Source of the DNA: Plectosphaerella cucumerina
Lineage: Eukaryota > Ascomycota > Sordariomycetes > Glomerellales > Plectosphaerellaceae
Direction of reading: 5' to 3'
Assembly: GCA_020746995.1 (NCBI GenBank)
Contig: JAGPXD010000004.1
Span: 4,712,001 to 4,776,000, forward strand
Length of the DNA: 64,000 nucleotides
The position numbers and the translations under genes were made by a program. This document shows, piece by piece, positions 11,076-21,866 of the stretch (position 1 is its first letter; each line of letters opens with the position of its first letter). The notes below the pieces were generated by a model. That model saw only the letters and a program-made list of their open reading frames with translations, was not told the DNA's origin and did not search any database.

Positions 11076-12687
11076 TTGAAGTATCATGATTCACCACCAC
11101 CATCCTCCATGGGTTTTCTACCTGATCAAACGTCTCTTGCCTCTTGGCCAAGGGCCTATGTCTCGAGAACACCCGAAATCGGATGTCTGTCGCAACTCAG
11201 TCATACAATCCTTTTCAAGGCTGTGAGATGGGCTAGCCGATCTTGGCTTGTCAAGGATCAAAATATTTTCATAAGCTCGAGCCCTTCAAACGCTTTCGGG
11301 TCATACCCACCTCTCCTGCCCTGTCAACTTAATCACCCGCAACTTGGGTTTCGGGAGTATTTGCGAAAGCACTATCCAGATCTCATTGGATCTCGCCTAC
11401 CGGCAATTCATCTTGAACTCGGACGACTGGCACGACGTTTCAAGTACAAACAAGAAGTGGAATCGAAGCTGGAAGAAGTTCGACGACAAATGGAGCTTTT
11501 GCTGAGCACAACAGATGTCGAGAGCAATCTGTTAGAGAGAATCATCGTCTATCTCTTGCTGTACTCCTTCTCAATCCGCTTGGAAACCATCACCGAGTTC
11601 CCTAGAGGCATACGACACCTCTGTACAACAATGCCATGGACAATATGGCCGTCACTAGTTGTGTTATGGGGGGTTTGCTGGATGTTCGCCGTCTACTCTC
11701 CGAGCTCGGAAAAAAGGCCATTCTCGGCACTGTCAGACCCAGAGCAACCTTGGTACGAGTTCTTCGATGGCAAGTGTCCCGGCCTTCTTCCGCGTCGCCT
11801 TCTAAGCCATGAGCTAACGAGTATCAGGTCAGTTGTATGGCAGCCAGGATGACTTTTCCATCGGCGGCGTGGCGTTCGCGTATCCGTCGCTTAGCTCTGG
11901 CCACTTCGTCCTAAACGACATTTACGGTGCTGCAGCACCCGCCCAGTCCTCCTTGCCGTCTTCAGCCCTGATCAACGGCGCGCCGCAGCTAGGCTTCGGA
12001 CAAACGTCTTGTCCATCCATGATATCAGAAGCGGTCATGTCCATCGACGCGCCACTCGACTTCATGGACCCGAGGGCCATTCACATCGGCGATCTGCCAG
12101 AGGCAGAGGTTGCGCCTGTTCAGGCTGACACCACAGTGCCTGAAGACAACAGTCAACAAGGTCCACATGCCGACAGCTCCTCTGGAGTGATCTCCGAGAA
12201 CACCGAGATTGGGAACACCGTTGCTGGCGTCAGATACACTTGCCAAATCTGTGGGAAGTCCTATTCTCGTCCAGCTAGCTTGACCCGCCACGTCAACTCT
12301 GAGCATCGTTCAGTCAGACACCGATGTTCTCAGTGCCCGAAAACGTATGACAGGCGCGACAACATGAAGAGGCATGAGAAGACTCACGGAGTGACAGCGA
12401 GGGGCTCGTCTTCCCGCAGGCCCAGTATGCCTCGTCATGCGCAGCTTCCAGGTCCAGCCCAGCCCCGTCCGATGGGAGTTTCCAAGTTGAGTGGAAAGAA
12501 GGTGCACCCGGTTTCTTCTCTAGTCGAGGAGATTGACCTCATCCGTCGAAGATCCGACCGGAAGCGCGAACTGGACATTCATGAGGCGATCCAGCGTTAC
12601 TTGAAAGTCTCCGGGGAACAAGAGGAGGGAGATGAGGAAGATGAAGAAGAAGAAGGTCATGTTGAGCCAGATGAGGAGGATGTTTGA
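11076..12687 (+). CDS. C2H2 zinc-finger protein, putative transcription factor
   Basis: Exons 11076-11769 and 11828-12687 give up to 517 residues. The intron is of GC-AG type (G|GCAAGT, branch GAGCTAACG, acceptor TATCAG) and joins YEFFDG to QLYGSQDD in frame. Two adjacent C2H2 fingers lie in the second exon: YTCQICGKSYSRPASLTRHV (C-x2-C-x12-H-x4-H) and HRCSQCPKTYDRRDNMKRHE (C-x2-C-x12-H-x3-H). After them come a basic linker and a strongly acidic tail (EEGDEEDEEEEGHVEPDEEDV) that could be an activation region. The N-terminal half is helical and contains a hydrophobic patch (TIWPSLVVLWGVCWMFAVY) that is unusual for a nuclear regulator. The true start is uncertain: the first 60-70 residues look poorly conserved, and a downstream ATG or an extra upstream intron is possible. 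Target genes are unknown. Confidence 0.75.
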
Positions 12688-13144
12688 GACTCGGAGATCA
12701 TGAAGTACGAAGTATCTTGTCAGCTCGGATTTCCTAGCTAGGGAGAGGAGGGTCTCACATACACGAACGCGATCTAGTGTCATCTTTGACTTACAGTTTT
12801 CCGGCCGCAGTTCAATCTCTAAAGGGGTTCCGGTTCAGCGGGAGAGTGGAATGAGCAATCAGCCGACCTCATTATCGACCCGTTTACACCTGGCTTCCGC
12901 TCGAATCACCGATGCATCCGAGGCAGTCCCTTCTGCCTCTTTGCTCATCACCCCTGTAGCAGGACGAAATCAAGCTGTTTCTCCGGCATGCCAAGTGTCT
13001 TCATCACGCGGTGCATGCGCCCATGTAGGTGCCGACAGGGGCATCGGCAGGGGCGGTAATGGCTGCATGACGAAGATAAAAAGCCTGCCTGAGAATGAGC
13101 GCGTGGCATCAAAGATCTCTCCTTCAAGCCCCCTAGTTTTCATC
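12688..13144. other. Intergenic, no gene seen
   Basis: Sequence between the zinc-finger stop and the FAD-oxidase start. An open frame continues upstream of the 13145 ATG back to 12851 without family-like sequence, and is best read as 5' UTR. Confidence 0.5.
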
Positions 13145-14616
13145 ATGGCCCTCACACTCACCTCCCTCTTCGCCACCTTCTGCCTCGTGGCTGCGGCTGC
13201 CATCAGCCCTGACACCATCATCGAAGTTGATGTAGCTGTCCTCGGTGGCGGTGCCTCTGGCGCCCATGCCGCAGTCCGCCTTCGCGAGGATCACGGGAAG
13301 AGCGTCATCGTCGTCGAGAGGCAGGCTCGTCTGGTAAGCTTTTAGTCCTGGATCCTCTCGAACAAAGCTAACATGTCCAGGGCGGCCATGTCGCCACGTT
13401 CGTCGACCCTCAGTCTGGGCACCCTTATAACTACGGCCTCAACTCGTTCACCGAGTACGGCAACGCCGAGGCCTTTTTCGACCGATTCAATGTCACCCTT
13501 ATGACCCCCGGCCGTGTGCCTCTGACGACGACATACGCCGACTTTGAGTCTGGCGAGCAGCTGCAGGGCATCGTGTTGCCGCCGCCCGCCGACACAACGG
13601 CCGCTCTGCGCAAGTACCTTGCCCTCTGCGAGCAGTACGAGCATATGATTCTCCCGTCATACGAGTACTTCCCTGGAGATATTCCTGAAGATCTTTTGCT
13701 GCCCTTTGGCGACTTTGTCTAGAAGCACCAGCTCGAGGCCGCCGTTGGCCGCATCTTCCAGGTCACGGGCCTCGGCACTGGCGACATGAACGAGCACCCG
13801 ACCCTCTATGTAATGCAGGCGTTCGGTGCACCCATCACGAGGAGTTTCGTTGGCTTGGCGGGCTCGTTCGTCCCGGCTTCGGGCAGCAACCAGGAACTGT
13901 ACGACAAGATTGCTGCGCTTCTCGGTGACGACGTTCTCTATTCTAGCACCGTGGCCGAGTCGGAGCGGACTTCCCAGGGCGTCACCTTGAGCGTTAAGAC
14001 TGCCGGCCAACCTGTGACAACGACCATCCGCGCCAAGCGCCTCCTCATCTCATTCGAGCCGACACTCGCCAACCTTCGAGGCATTGATCTCGACGATGAC
14101 GAGCGCGAAGTCTTCTCAAAGTGGCTCTGGTCGACCGTCTACGTCGGCATTGCCCGCAGCCCGGCCCTCCCCGTCGGCGGCAGCCTGACCAATACGCCCA
14201 CCTCCGCCGTGCCGTCCAACTGGCTCTCGCTTCCTCGGAACCCCTTTGTCGGCCGCTTCGACTGGATGGGTGAGGAGAACTTTCGAGTGCTGGTCACGGG
14301 GACCGAAGAGACGGACAGCTGCGACGCGCAGGCTTTGGTGAAAGAGACTTTCCGGCGTCTTGCGGACGCGGGGACCGTGGAGGCGGAGGAGGACGAGAAG
14401 ATGGAGCTTGCGGCCTGGGCTGACCACGGACCCATGCATTTGTGGGTGTCGTCTGGGGACTTGGCGGGCGGGTTCATCCGGAGGAAGTACGCCCTGCAGG
14501 GAAGGTCGTCGACATTCTACACGGGTGCGGCGTGGTCGGCGCAGTTCACGACCATATTGTGGGAGTATAACGACAAGTACGTCCTGCCCAGACTGCTTGC
14601 GAGTCTGGAGGAATAG
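13145..14616 (+). pseudogene. Secreted FAD-dependent oxidoreductase, interrupted by an in-frame TAG
   Basis: Exon 13145-13333, a 47-nt intron, then 13381 to the stop at 14616. The protein starts with a signal peptide (ALTLTSLFATFCLVAAAA), then the dinucleotide-binding fold VDVAVLGGGASGAHAAVRLR and GGHVATFVDP, typical of secreted fungal flavin oxidoreductases of the beta-cyclopiazonate-dehydrogenase/amine-oxidase type. At 13720-13722 the frame hits TAG (GDFV-stop-KHQLEAAVGRIFQ); the same frame then stays open for another 297 codons with clear family sequence, including LYVMQAFGAP, RAKRLLISFEP and FYTGAAWSAQFTT near the FAD-binding C-terminus. No in-phase intron removes the stop. The gene is therefore a very recent pseudogene, a read-through gene or a base-call error. 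The truncated product would lack most of the enzyme. Confidence 0.8.
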
Positions 14617-15147
14617 GGAAAGGGCATGGATCAGTGAGGGAGAGCCCATTGCGGAGTGCTTTGGAAGCGTGAACCAACGGCCCCTCACTAGGGGCACATC
14701 ACTGCTCAGCTGGGTATCATGCCCGCTGTATATACCAGGGGGGAGGGGGGGGCTGCATGCATCCTCAGCAGAGGTGGTTGGACGGAGGTCGTCTGGGGTC
14801 TGTGTGACCCTTGTCCCTCCTTGAGGACACGGAGAGCAAGAGTTGACAGAGCTTCCAGCAGAAGAACAGCATCGGAGCATCCTGCAATCAGAATATCCTT
14901 CATCTGAGCCAGAGACATCCATGAGGCTTAGATTCCCAATTGTTCTCGATCCAGGACATACATCCAAGTGTTTGATGTGGGCTTGACTCGGCCCCTCTTG
15001 GTCAGTCTTCTTGGCTCATCTCATGGCTCTTGGCAAAGGGGCACGTAAATACGCCCTTCGCGTCTCGTCAGTCACCCACCTGATCCCTCACTTTTGCTCT
15101 GTGCTCCGACTTGAACCCTCTGCAACCAAACCCCGAACCCAGCTGCC
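14617..15147. other. Intergenic, includes a G-rich run
   Basis: A run of guanines near 14739-14751 (CAGGGGGGAGGGGGGG) stands out. Otherwise this is 3' flank of the FAD-oxidase and promoter of the secreted-protein gene; no gene is visible. Confidence 0.5.
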
Positions 15148-15819
15148 ATGAACCTTCACAAAGCCCTCGCAGCCCTCACTGGACTCCTACACGCTGCAGC
15201 CACCAGCGCCCAATGGACCAAAACGCCCATCTGGGAGGCACCCGGCACCTACGCGTCGACTCTCGACGACCCTTCCTGCACCACAGTGGACGCCGGGCAC
15301 TGGGACTCAGACGTCCCCCGCATGTACACAGCTCTCATCTCTACCTTTGCCAACTACTCCCGCAGCATCTACGGCGTGTGCGCGAGGACCATGACCTCCT
15401 CCAACGACGGCATGGCCTATCCAGAGTGCATGCTGCAGTACGAGGAGCACTGCGACTTTTCCTCCCTCGTACCAGACAGTCTCCGCTCGGAGTACGCGGC
15501 TTACACGAATAGCGCCTCTACCTGGTGGGAGACGCATAGCTCGCGAATCTTCGAGGTATCCGAGGAGTGTCCGTACGCCTGGATCATGGCTATGGCCTTG
15601 TCGGACGCGGGGCCTTCTTGGTTCAGGCTGGCGGCCATGTACGGCGAATGCGCGATGGCGAAGACGACTGGAGAGACAGCTTCTGTGACGCCGGCACCAA
15701 CAGCGCAGCCAGGGGCGGACACTGGTGCAGAGGCGACGCCGGAGCCGACACAGGACAGCGCAGCTTCGAGAGTCAGCATTGGCTGGGGTGTTGCGGCCTT
15801 GGTGGCTGCATTCATTTGA
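15148..15819 (+). CDS. Secreted protein with putative GPI-anchor signal, 223 aa
   Basis: Single-exon gene. Residues 1-21 form a signal peptide ending in ATSAQ. The mature part has several cysteines (in PSCTTVD, YGVCART, YPECMLQ, EHCDFSS, EECPYAW and YGECAMA), enough for about three disulfides, and a possible N-glycosylation site (NYS). From about residue 170 the chain becomes a Thr/Ala/Pro/Glu-rich stalk (TPAPTAQPGADTGAEATPEP) and ends with a short hydrophobic tail (VSIGWGVAALVAAFI) with no residues after it, the layout of a GPI-anchored wall or membrane protein. I do not recognise an enzymatic domain. It resembles uncharacterised secreted proteins of plant-associated fungi. The 3' UTR probably runs into the inverted-repeat element that begins 45 bp downstream. 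Confidence 0.7.
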   Translation: MNLHKALAALTGLLHAAATSAQWTKTPIWEAPGTYASTLDDPSCTTVDAGHWDSDVPRMYTALISTFANYSRSIYGVCARTMTSSNDGMAYPECMLQYEEHCDFSSLVPDSLRSEYAAYTNSASTWWETHSSRIFEVSEECPYAWIMAMALSDAGPSWFRLAAMYGECAMAKTTGETASVTPAPTAQPGADTGAEATPEPTQDSAASRVSIGWGVAALVAAFI

Positions 15820-15864
15820 ACTACAAAGGAATATCGCCATCACAGCTATTACTACATTACTTCC

Positions 15865-16181
15865 GGGCCTGTCTACAGAGGCAGTACATTTAGCTACAGA
15901 GGCAGTAGAGTACTACGAAGGGGCACTGCGTACAGCTACAATATCAATCCATCTGTCGTCGCAGTCCATCTGTCGTCGCAATTCATCTGTCGTCGCAATT
16001 CATCTGTCGTCGCAATTCATCTGTCGTCGTAGATGATCCGCTTTTGTAGTTTATTTACATAACTACTACAAAGGGTTGATAGGTATTAAACTAGCTGTCT
16101 ACAAAGCTGGTTATTCACAGGGCCGACAGTCTTTTCTTTACTGCCTTTCTAGCCGTATGTACTGCCTCTGTAGACAGGCCC
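15865..16181. mobile_element. MITE-like element with perfect 25-bp terminal inverted repeats
   Basis: The first 25 bases (15865-15889, starting GGGCCTGTCTACAG) are exactly reverse-complementary to the last 25 (16157-16181). The 317-bp interior has no coding capacity. It contains a partial third copy of the terminal sequence (CTACAGAGGCAGTA at 15893-15906), a 17-bp minisatellite (15951-16035) and a small internal hairpin (TTTGTAGT/ACTACAAA, 16043-16073). These are features of a non-autonomous DNA transposon. Flanks are TACTTCC on the left and TACTTTCC on the right, which could be an imperfect 7-8-bp target duplication. The element fills the gap between two converging genes and probably supplies part of both 3' UTRs. 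Confidence 0.65.
15951..16035. repeat. 17-bp tandem repeat, five copies
   Basis: The unit ATCTGTCGTCGCAATTC occurs three times exactly (15968-16018), flanked by one variant copy at each end (15951-15967 and 16019-16035). It lies inside the MITE-like element, so its copy number may vary between element copies. Confidence 0.85.
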
Positions 16182-16192
16182 TACTTTCCTCC

Positions 16193-17400
16193 CTACATTC
16201 CCTTTGGGTGCCCTGCGTTGTATGTCAGGGCAGCTTCATCCTCCGCCTTGTAGAAGCTCCTCCCACTCCCCCTCTCGCTGGCCTGATCGGCCTCAGGATC
16301 TCCCCTCGGGTCGGTGCGCACCTCGACCTCAAGCTGGCGGTGGATACCCGGGGCGCCGTTCTGGATGGCTTCGAGGTCGGCATCAGGGGCGGCATCGGCA
16401 CGAGCGCGAGGGTACTTCCCCAAGCCGAAAGCGCGGGCGCCGTCCTGAGTCGGGACGGACCCCTTGGCGCCGTTGGAGTAGGAGAGCGAGTTGAAGGCGA
16501 AGCTGGTGTCCTGGTCCTTGGCAAGACGGGTGATCAGAGCGGCCATGGACATTTCAATGTTGAGCTTGACCATGTAGGCGACGGGGTGGAATTGGATGTA
16601 GACGACTTGGTTGGGGAGCGACATAAGGCCGATGAGCATGACCTGGCAGGTAAAGGGTTAGCGGGTGGGCGAGATTGGCATAGCAGAGGGCACTCACATC
16701 CATGGCGATCGAGACGACCATGAGCTTGGCGTTGAAGCTGACGAGGGGCTTGTACTTGATGAGGCCATGCTGGCTGAGGAGGCGCGTCTTGACGGTGCGT
16801 AGGAAGTACCAGTTGAGGCCAGCGTCGACGATGAGGATCAGCACCTTGGACACGCGGTCCCAGTAGCGGTTGATGGCAACGTATCTGAAAGGTCAGCGGG
16901 GACTTGACTCCAAGGGTTCGTGTTACTCACGTCGGGCTAACAGGAGGCACGGTGTGCGCCGGGATCCAGATGCAAAAGACGGCCACGTTGATGGCGGTGA
17001 TAACGGCGGCGGTTCCCCACTTGAGCTGACGGATGGTTTTCTGGCTCTCGGCAATGACGGCGATTCGGTTGATGATGATTTGCATGAGCAGCTGGATCTC
17101 GAAGACCCAGAGGAAGAGGATGAAGAAGAGGACGGGAACACTGGGATGTCAGCAGGGAAGCACGTAGAAGACCAGATGAACTCACGTTGGTCCAACAACA
17201 CCCCCTAGGAACAACCACCCCAGAATACCGATGGCCAGGTTGGCGACAATCTCACCCCACATCATGTAGATGTACGAACTGCGCAATGGGTTGCGGTTGC
17301 GCCGCGTCTGCTTCATAGCCTCCCATACCGTCAGGAAGCCGAAGCCGAGTGTGAAGCCCGCCGCCAGCGACGCGACCTGGATATCGGAGGTGGAGGCCAT
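16193..17400 (-). CDS. Fungal multipass integral membrane protein, unknown function
   Basis: Four exons (17400-17186, 17140-16931, 16884-16698, 16642-16193) with introns of 45-55 nt give 353 residues. Hydrophobic segments occur in order: SLAAGFTLGFGFLTVWEA, GEIVANLAIGILGWLFLGGV, VPVLFFILFLWVFEIQLLM, WGTAAVITAINVAVFCIWI, KVLILIVDAGLNWYFL, LMVVSIAMDVMLIGLMSL, and possibly a seventh. Then MVKLNIEMSMAALITRLAK leads into a hydrophilic, Asp/Ala-rich cytoplasmic tail. The motif set RTVKTRLL, KYKPLV and QFHPVAYMVKLNIEMSM is characteristic of a common but unnamed filamentous-fungal membrane-protein family. The topology resembles 7-TM receptors, but I see no opsin or PTH11 signature and would not assign a ligand. 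Its stop codon lies 12 bp from the edge of the MITE-like element. Confidence 0.75.
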
Positions 17401-18777
17401 AACGAAGGAGCGTGGGAAGCAAAGTTGAGCACAGCATCAAGTCCAGGGGCAGACGGACGAATGCCCCTTTACTTGTACTCTCGTCACGTCCATTCCTCCG
17501 AGGCTTGAAACGAGGTCCGTACCAATATGCCACCGCTCGGACGCTGGCGCTGGCCTCTAGCCTCCGGGCCGGCGTCTCTCGGCGGTGCGCCACGCCCAGT
17601 GTCATCTCCGCCGAGTCGCCACCGACCATCTACCGAGGGGCCAACGAGAATGTTCCGTCTGTCCGCCAGGCACAGCCCACGCGACAATCGCCACGAGACA
17701 CCCCGGCACGGCACGGACGTTGGGGAAAGGGCGCCATTCCTCAAAGTCGCAAACCTCCGAGGTGATGCTCCTCACCCGGCGTGTGGCGTCCGGCTAGCGT
17801 TGGAGAAGCTGATGGCGATCCCCCTGAGGTCGTGACAGACGCGCCGTTGTTGGGGAGTGCATGGCTGATCTTAGGGTCTCGCATATGCCGTGAGCTCTGC
17901 CGGGAACTCTGGATGTCTGACTTTTGAACCTAAAGCTCGAGGTCGAGGGCAGGACGTCGTCGTGAACTCCTCAGGGGCAGAGGGAGTTGAAGTTCAGCTG
18001 CCGCTCCGGGGCTCGCAGATCACTGGGGCCTGCAGGGCGATGCCACGTTCCGGCCCCTATGAAACCCACCTGGCGCTGAAAATCCGAAAGGGGTCCACCG
18101 CCGGGAGACTTCCCCCCGGTTGTGGCCCTGGTATCGTGGTCTGGCCCAGCATGGCAAGGTGGTCACGTTTACCGAGGCTCGGAGCTTCTCGAGCGGAATA
18201 TGAATATTTGTGTGGGCACCGGGCACAGCCGCACAGGCGATGACAGACGGCTTGTTGGCTGCTGTCATGTCGTCCGTGCTGGATCCCGGCTGCATGTTCC
18301 CCGAAGGCTGACGGCCTCTTGGACACTAACAACCCTAAGCTGGGAGCTACTGCTAACGTTGCCCTAGTGGCCGGAGATGAGGATAGCTAGTACTCACTGC
18401 ATTATGTCAGGTGGAAATTGCCATATGAGTAAGGGCGACTTCTTCTAGAAGACTGGGCCCATGGAGTCGGTTCAAACTTTCCTGCACTCAACGTTGAACT
18501 TTGAGAACACATGTTGGTTCTCCGTTCACCGTCCTCTCCACAACAGCGACAGCCCATCCAATGAGAAGAGAACACTGCACGTTGCTTTATCAGCTTTACA
18601 GCTTCTAGCATCTACATTGCTGGAATCCAATATGCCTCGCTGTTGATGATTTGACTCATTCCATGAGGTGTCTCATTGGCAGCTCCCCGGGCCCCTCGGA
18701 CTCCTTCCCCCCTCAACACTTCCAATCTAACCTCTTATGTCATCACAAAGTCGCGAGAACTCATTTACCTGTCAAAG
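17401..18777. other. Gene-poor intergenic region
   Basis: About 1.4 kb upstream of the membrane-protein gene. Open frames are short and lack any recognisable domain or signal peptide. I see no tRNA-like boxes and no repeats. Confidence 0.5.
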
Positions 18778-19047
18778 TTAGCCTACTTGGACAATTGAGC
18801 TTGAAGAAATCAAGTCTTGAATGTGCATACTTCCACCACGCTGAACGCAGACCTGCCAGACTCCAGGGGAGCTCTGATAGCAGATTCTTCCTGAGCAGCA
18901 AGCGTACGCAAAGTCTCCCTGACAGTCCTCGCGGGACGAGTATGTTTGCGGCATGCAGTTCAGACCTTGTCCGGGGAGGTCTTGCGGCAGAGCTGACGAG
19001 ACGGCGACGCCGGCAAAGAGAAGAATGGTCGTGAGAGAGGGTAGCAT
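18778..19047 (-). CDS. Small cysteine-rich secreted protein, 89 aa (candidate effector)
   Basis: A signal peptide of about 19 residues (MLPSLTTILLFAGVAVSSA) is followed by a 70-residue mature chain with six cysteines at 31, 42, 50, 51, 56 and 67, spaced C-x10-C-x7-CC-x4-C-x10-C. A central CC pair with six cysteines in all suggests a compact knot-like fold with three disulfides. The last 20 residues (SMHIQDLISSSSIVQVG) are cysteine-free and could instead belong to an unspliced tail. A TATA-like TCTATAAGA sits at 19181-19189 on the same strand, about 135 bp before the start. The gene stands alone in a gene-poor stretch, the usual setting of effector-type genes. No known family is recognised. 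Confidence 0.6.
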   Translation of the reverse strand: MLPSLTTILLFAGVAVSSALPQDLPGQGLNCMPQTYSSREDCQGDFAYACCSGRICYQSSPGVWQVCVQRGGSMHIQDLISSSSIVQVG

Positions 19048-21866
19048 GATGTGGGAGAGTCGGACGATTCGAAGCGAGCTGTGTTGTCTTTGCTTGACAA
19101 TATTTGACAGATAGGCGCGAGACTTGGAGTTATTGGGGCGTGATTGTCATCAGTCATGTATTGTTGACGATGGCGTTGTCTCTTATAGAAGAGCGGCACG
19201 TCGTCTGCTTGCTCGGAGTAATTACTAACTCCGCGTCGGGTCTTCCGGGCATCTTGTATATTAAGCCCCCGCCTCGTGTTCTCGCTATGACTCGTGGCAT
19301 CTCGACAGTAATTGGCGATCGGTAGGGGAGCAGGGTCTGCATGATGTTTCGAGTCACGCGCATGTCTGTCCGGCCCGGACCGGAGAAATACCACATTTCA
19401 CCGTTAGAGAACAGAAGACGCGACGCCTTTGGATCGAAGGGAGCTTTCTCTGCCAGGGACTTTTCAATGTAGTGGCCAGATGCCCTGTGTTGTTGAGCTG
19501 TTGGTGGCAGAGAACCTGATCATCACAGAGGGAGTCAAGTGAGAGGCAGCATCGAACCCACCACCTCTCCACTTCCGCTTGCTCATGCACCAGTGGCATC
19601 GCGATGCGCGGGTCTCACGATAATCACTTCCCCAGGGACCCGATGTTCTCGACCTGGGGTTGAGTCGGGTGACAGGTTGCCCAGGAAAATCTCCACCCTC
19701 CGGCCGGATGAACCGGAGGGACAGACGCATTGCGGACTGGGGACACAGACTCCGCTGCCCCTGGAGAGCATTCTAGCTCGTCTGGCAGCGGCGTCATACT
19801 TTCTCGTAGTGCTCGGTTTCTGGTCAGGATCAGAGGGCTGGCCTGTGCTCACCTGCCTCTGGGGAAAGACAACGCCGGTGGTCGGTGTGGTACTCCCCAA
19901 CGATGACAGGAGTCTGAAGAACTCCCAATGAAAGGTGACTGTGGGTTTGTTCAAGACAAGCCGAAGTTGACAGTGAATATGTGTTCCATGACTTTCGCTG
20001 GAATGCATTCCTGGTTGCAGAAACCGTCATAATGAGAGGATCACGAGGTCTTCCTCCTCTGCGTCGCCTCTTGCCCTCGGCATTGGCAACAACGAGGAAG
20101 TGCGAGACACTAGAGACCGAAAAGAGATACACGGGCTGGAGGTGCGAAGTCTTTGAGAAAGTCTTCGGAAGCTGTTGAGTTAGATAGAAAAGAGGTGAGT
20201 GAGAGGGTGAGAGAGGCCGTGGTCGGGGCGTGAGATTCCGGGGGATGTCCAAGCTTTAAGGACCAGCCCTCACAACCACCAAACTCCGCCAAAGAAGTCC
20301 AGTCATCGTGTGCACCAATGAAGTCAAGACCACTTCAGATAAAGTCCACGACTGATCCCGTCCTCGCAGGCCCCCGACCATTCGTGGAACGAAGGCTGCC
20401 GACGCTGCCGTGGAAATGGAGCCGGGCATTGCTGTGAAGCAGGGGTAGGAGATTTTCTGTTTCAGAAGCGAGGGGTATTCTGACTGGTGCCGATGGCTAT
20501 TTTCTTCCACGGAGCAGTTGCATTGACCGTGCGTCGTGCCCTGCTCCAGCGCCAATCTATCTCTTTCGTAGCTCTTCCGCAACTCCGCCATTCCGTCACG
20601 GACAAAATAAGCTTGGTGGCGATTGAGTTGCGGGCGAACGACCATGAGCATCAAGTTCGCCGCCCCTGTTCCTCAGCGTCATTGGGGTGAGATCATCAGC
20701 CTGAGCCCCTGATGCAGCACTTCTCCGCTCAAAAGGGACTCGAGTTATCACTCCCAATCACAGTCAAGCTGCTCCTGACATTCACAGCGGCATCGTAGCC
20801 ACAGTCTGGCAGTGACCTGGGCGCAGGGATTGCGGCTGGCTGCCAAGGACCATGTGTGGCCAGACCACTGTTGAGCTGCCGAGAGCCGGGGGCGAGCGCC
20901 GAGAGTCAGGGGTTGATGCTGGAAAGGGAGCCATCTCCACCCCCACGGTCACGCTGGCCAGAATGATCATCAAGTATAGGTCGTGGGTGTTCTTGATCAC
21001 GACGCAATGATGCCAGGACCAGTTCAAGATCTATCTGACTCCCTCGGACTACATGTCAGTATTATGATCAAGCCTTGATGCAAAAGAGAAGAAACAGTGA
21101 GTGAAGGCTATTTGGAGACCGGGCCACGCCCTGCAGACGACCTCATTTGCGACCCGAGTCATGCCGCTTCACTGCATTTTGGCTGGGGACAACAAATCGT
21201 TCGACAACGCCCATCATCCGCTAGCATCACTGGTCCGACTGCAGCCCTGGGGCCGAGCCCCTTACTTCTGGCCCCATCCGCCATGAACTGCCAGGTTCGT
21301 CCGCCGCATCTAGATAAACAAACATCAGTGCATATTGTTTAGGCTTTAGTGCCCGCGAGTCGAGGCCAACGACGAATGAGAAGGGCCGCTTTTCGGACGT
21401 GTCAGAGGGGCCCAGGAGATTGTCAGCGTCATGGGGGCCGGGAAGGCTCGTTTTGTCGGGACGTGACCCCTGCCTGCACTGCAATTTTGAGGAGCCTTGT
21501 CAGCGCTGACGGTGCTGCGGGTGCCCCTGGGGATCCTTGCGCCATCATCAACCTCAAACATCGTGGGGAGATGAGCGGCGGAATTGCTGTGCATCTAGAC
21601 CAGAGTGCTTCCAGACCATGCTTCCTCCATGTCCACCCAGGGCCACCTCCCTTCACTGCATTCTTATAAAATGACCTCCGTCTTGCCTCTCCAGACACTC
21701 AACATCTCTCTTCACCATTCCACACATTCCTTCCAACCTTTATCCTTCGCTTCTTCCACATACATTCGCTCTTTTCTGTCAAGCTAGACTTTACAGCACC
21801 GTTCACTCACACACCGTTCACTCACACACTTCACATCCACCCTCCTAGCCATCCCTCATCACCACC
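19048..21866. other. 2.8-kb gene-poor region upstream of the AA9 gene
   Basis: I find no convincing gene. The longest frames (19583-20008, 20256-20654 and 19539-19931) lack domains and signal peptides. The last 200 bp form the AA9 promoter and leader, with a TATA box at 21665-21670 and a direct duplication of about 16 bp (CACCGTTCACTCACA) near 21797-21828. Confidence 0.5.
21663..21670 (+). promoter_or_regulatory. TATA box of the AA9 gene
   Basis: CTTATAAAA lies about 200 bp before the AA9 start codon. The CT- and CA-rich leader between them is typical of highly expressed secreted-enzyme genes. Confidence 0.5.

Noticed and set aside
13660..13722. Intron that would remove the TAG in the FAD oxidoreductase gene
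   Set aside because: A GTACTT...GTCTAG segment of 58 nt ends at the stop, but splicing it puts the downstream exon out of frame; the only phase-0 GT donors are at the stop itself or far upstream within conserved sequence.
15951..16035. CRISPR-like repeat array
   Set aside because: Units are directly adjacent 17-mers without spacers, in a eukaryotic genome; this is a minisatellite.
20256..20654. 132-codon leftward frame
   Set aside because: Possible short helix near the start but no recognisable domain, signal peptide or splice partner; left as intergenic.
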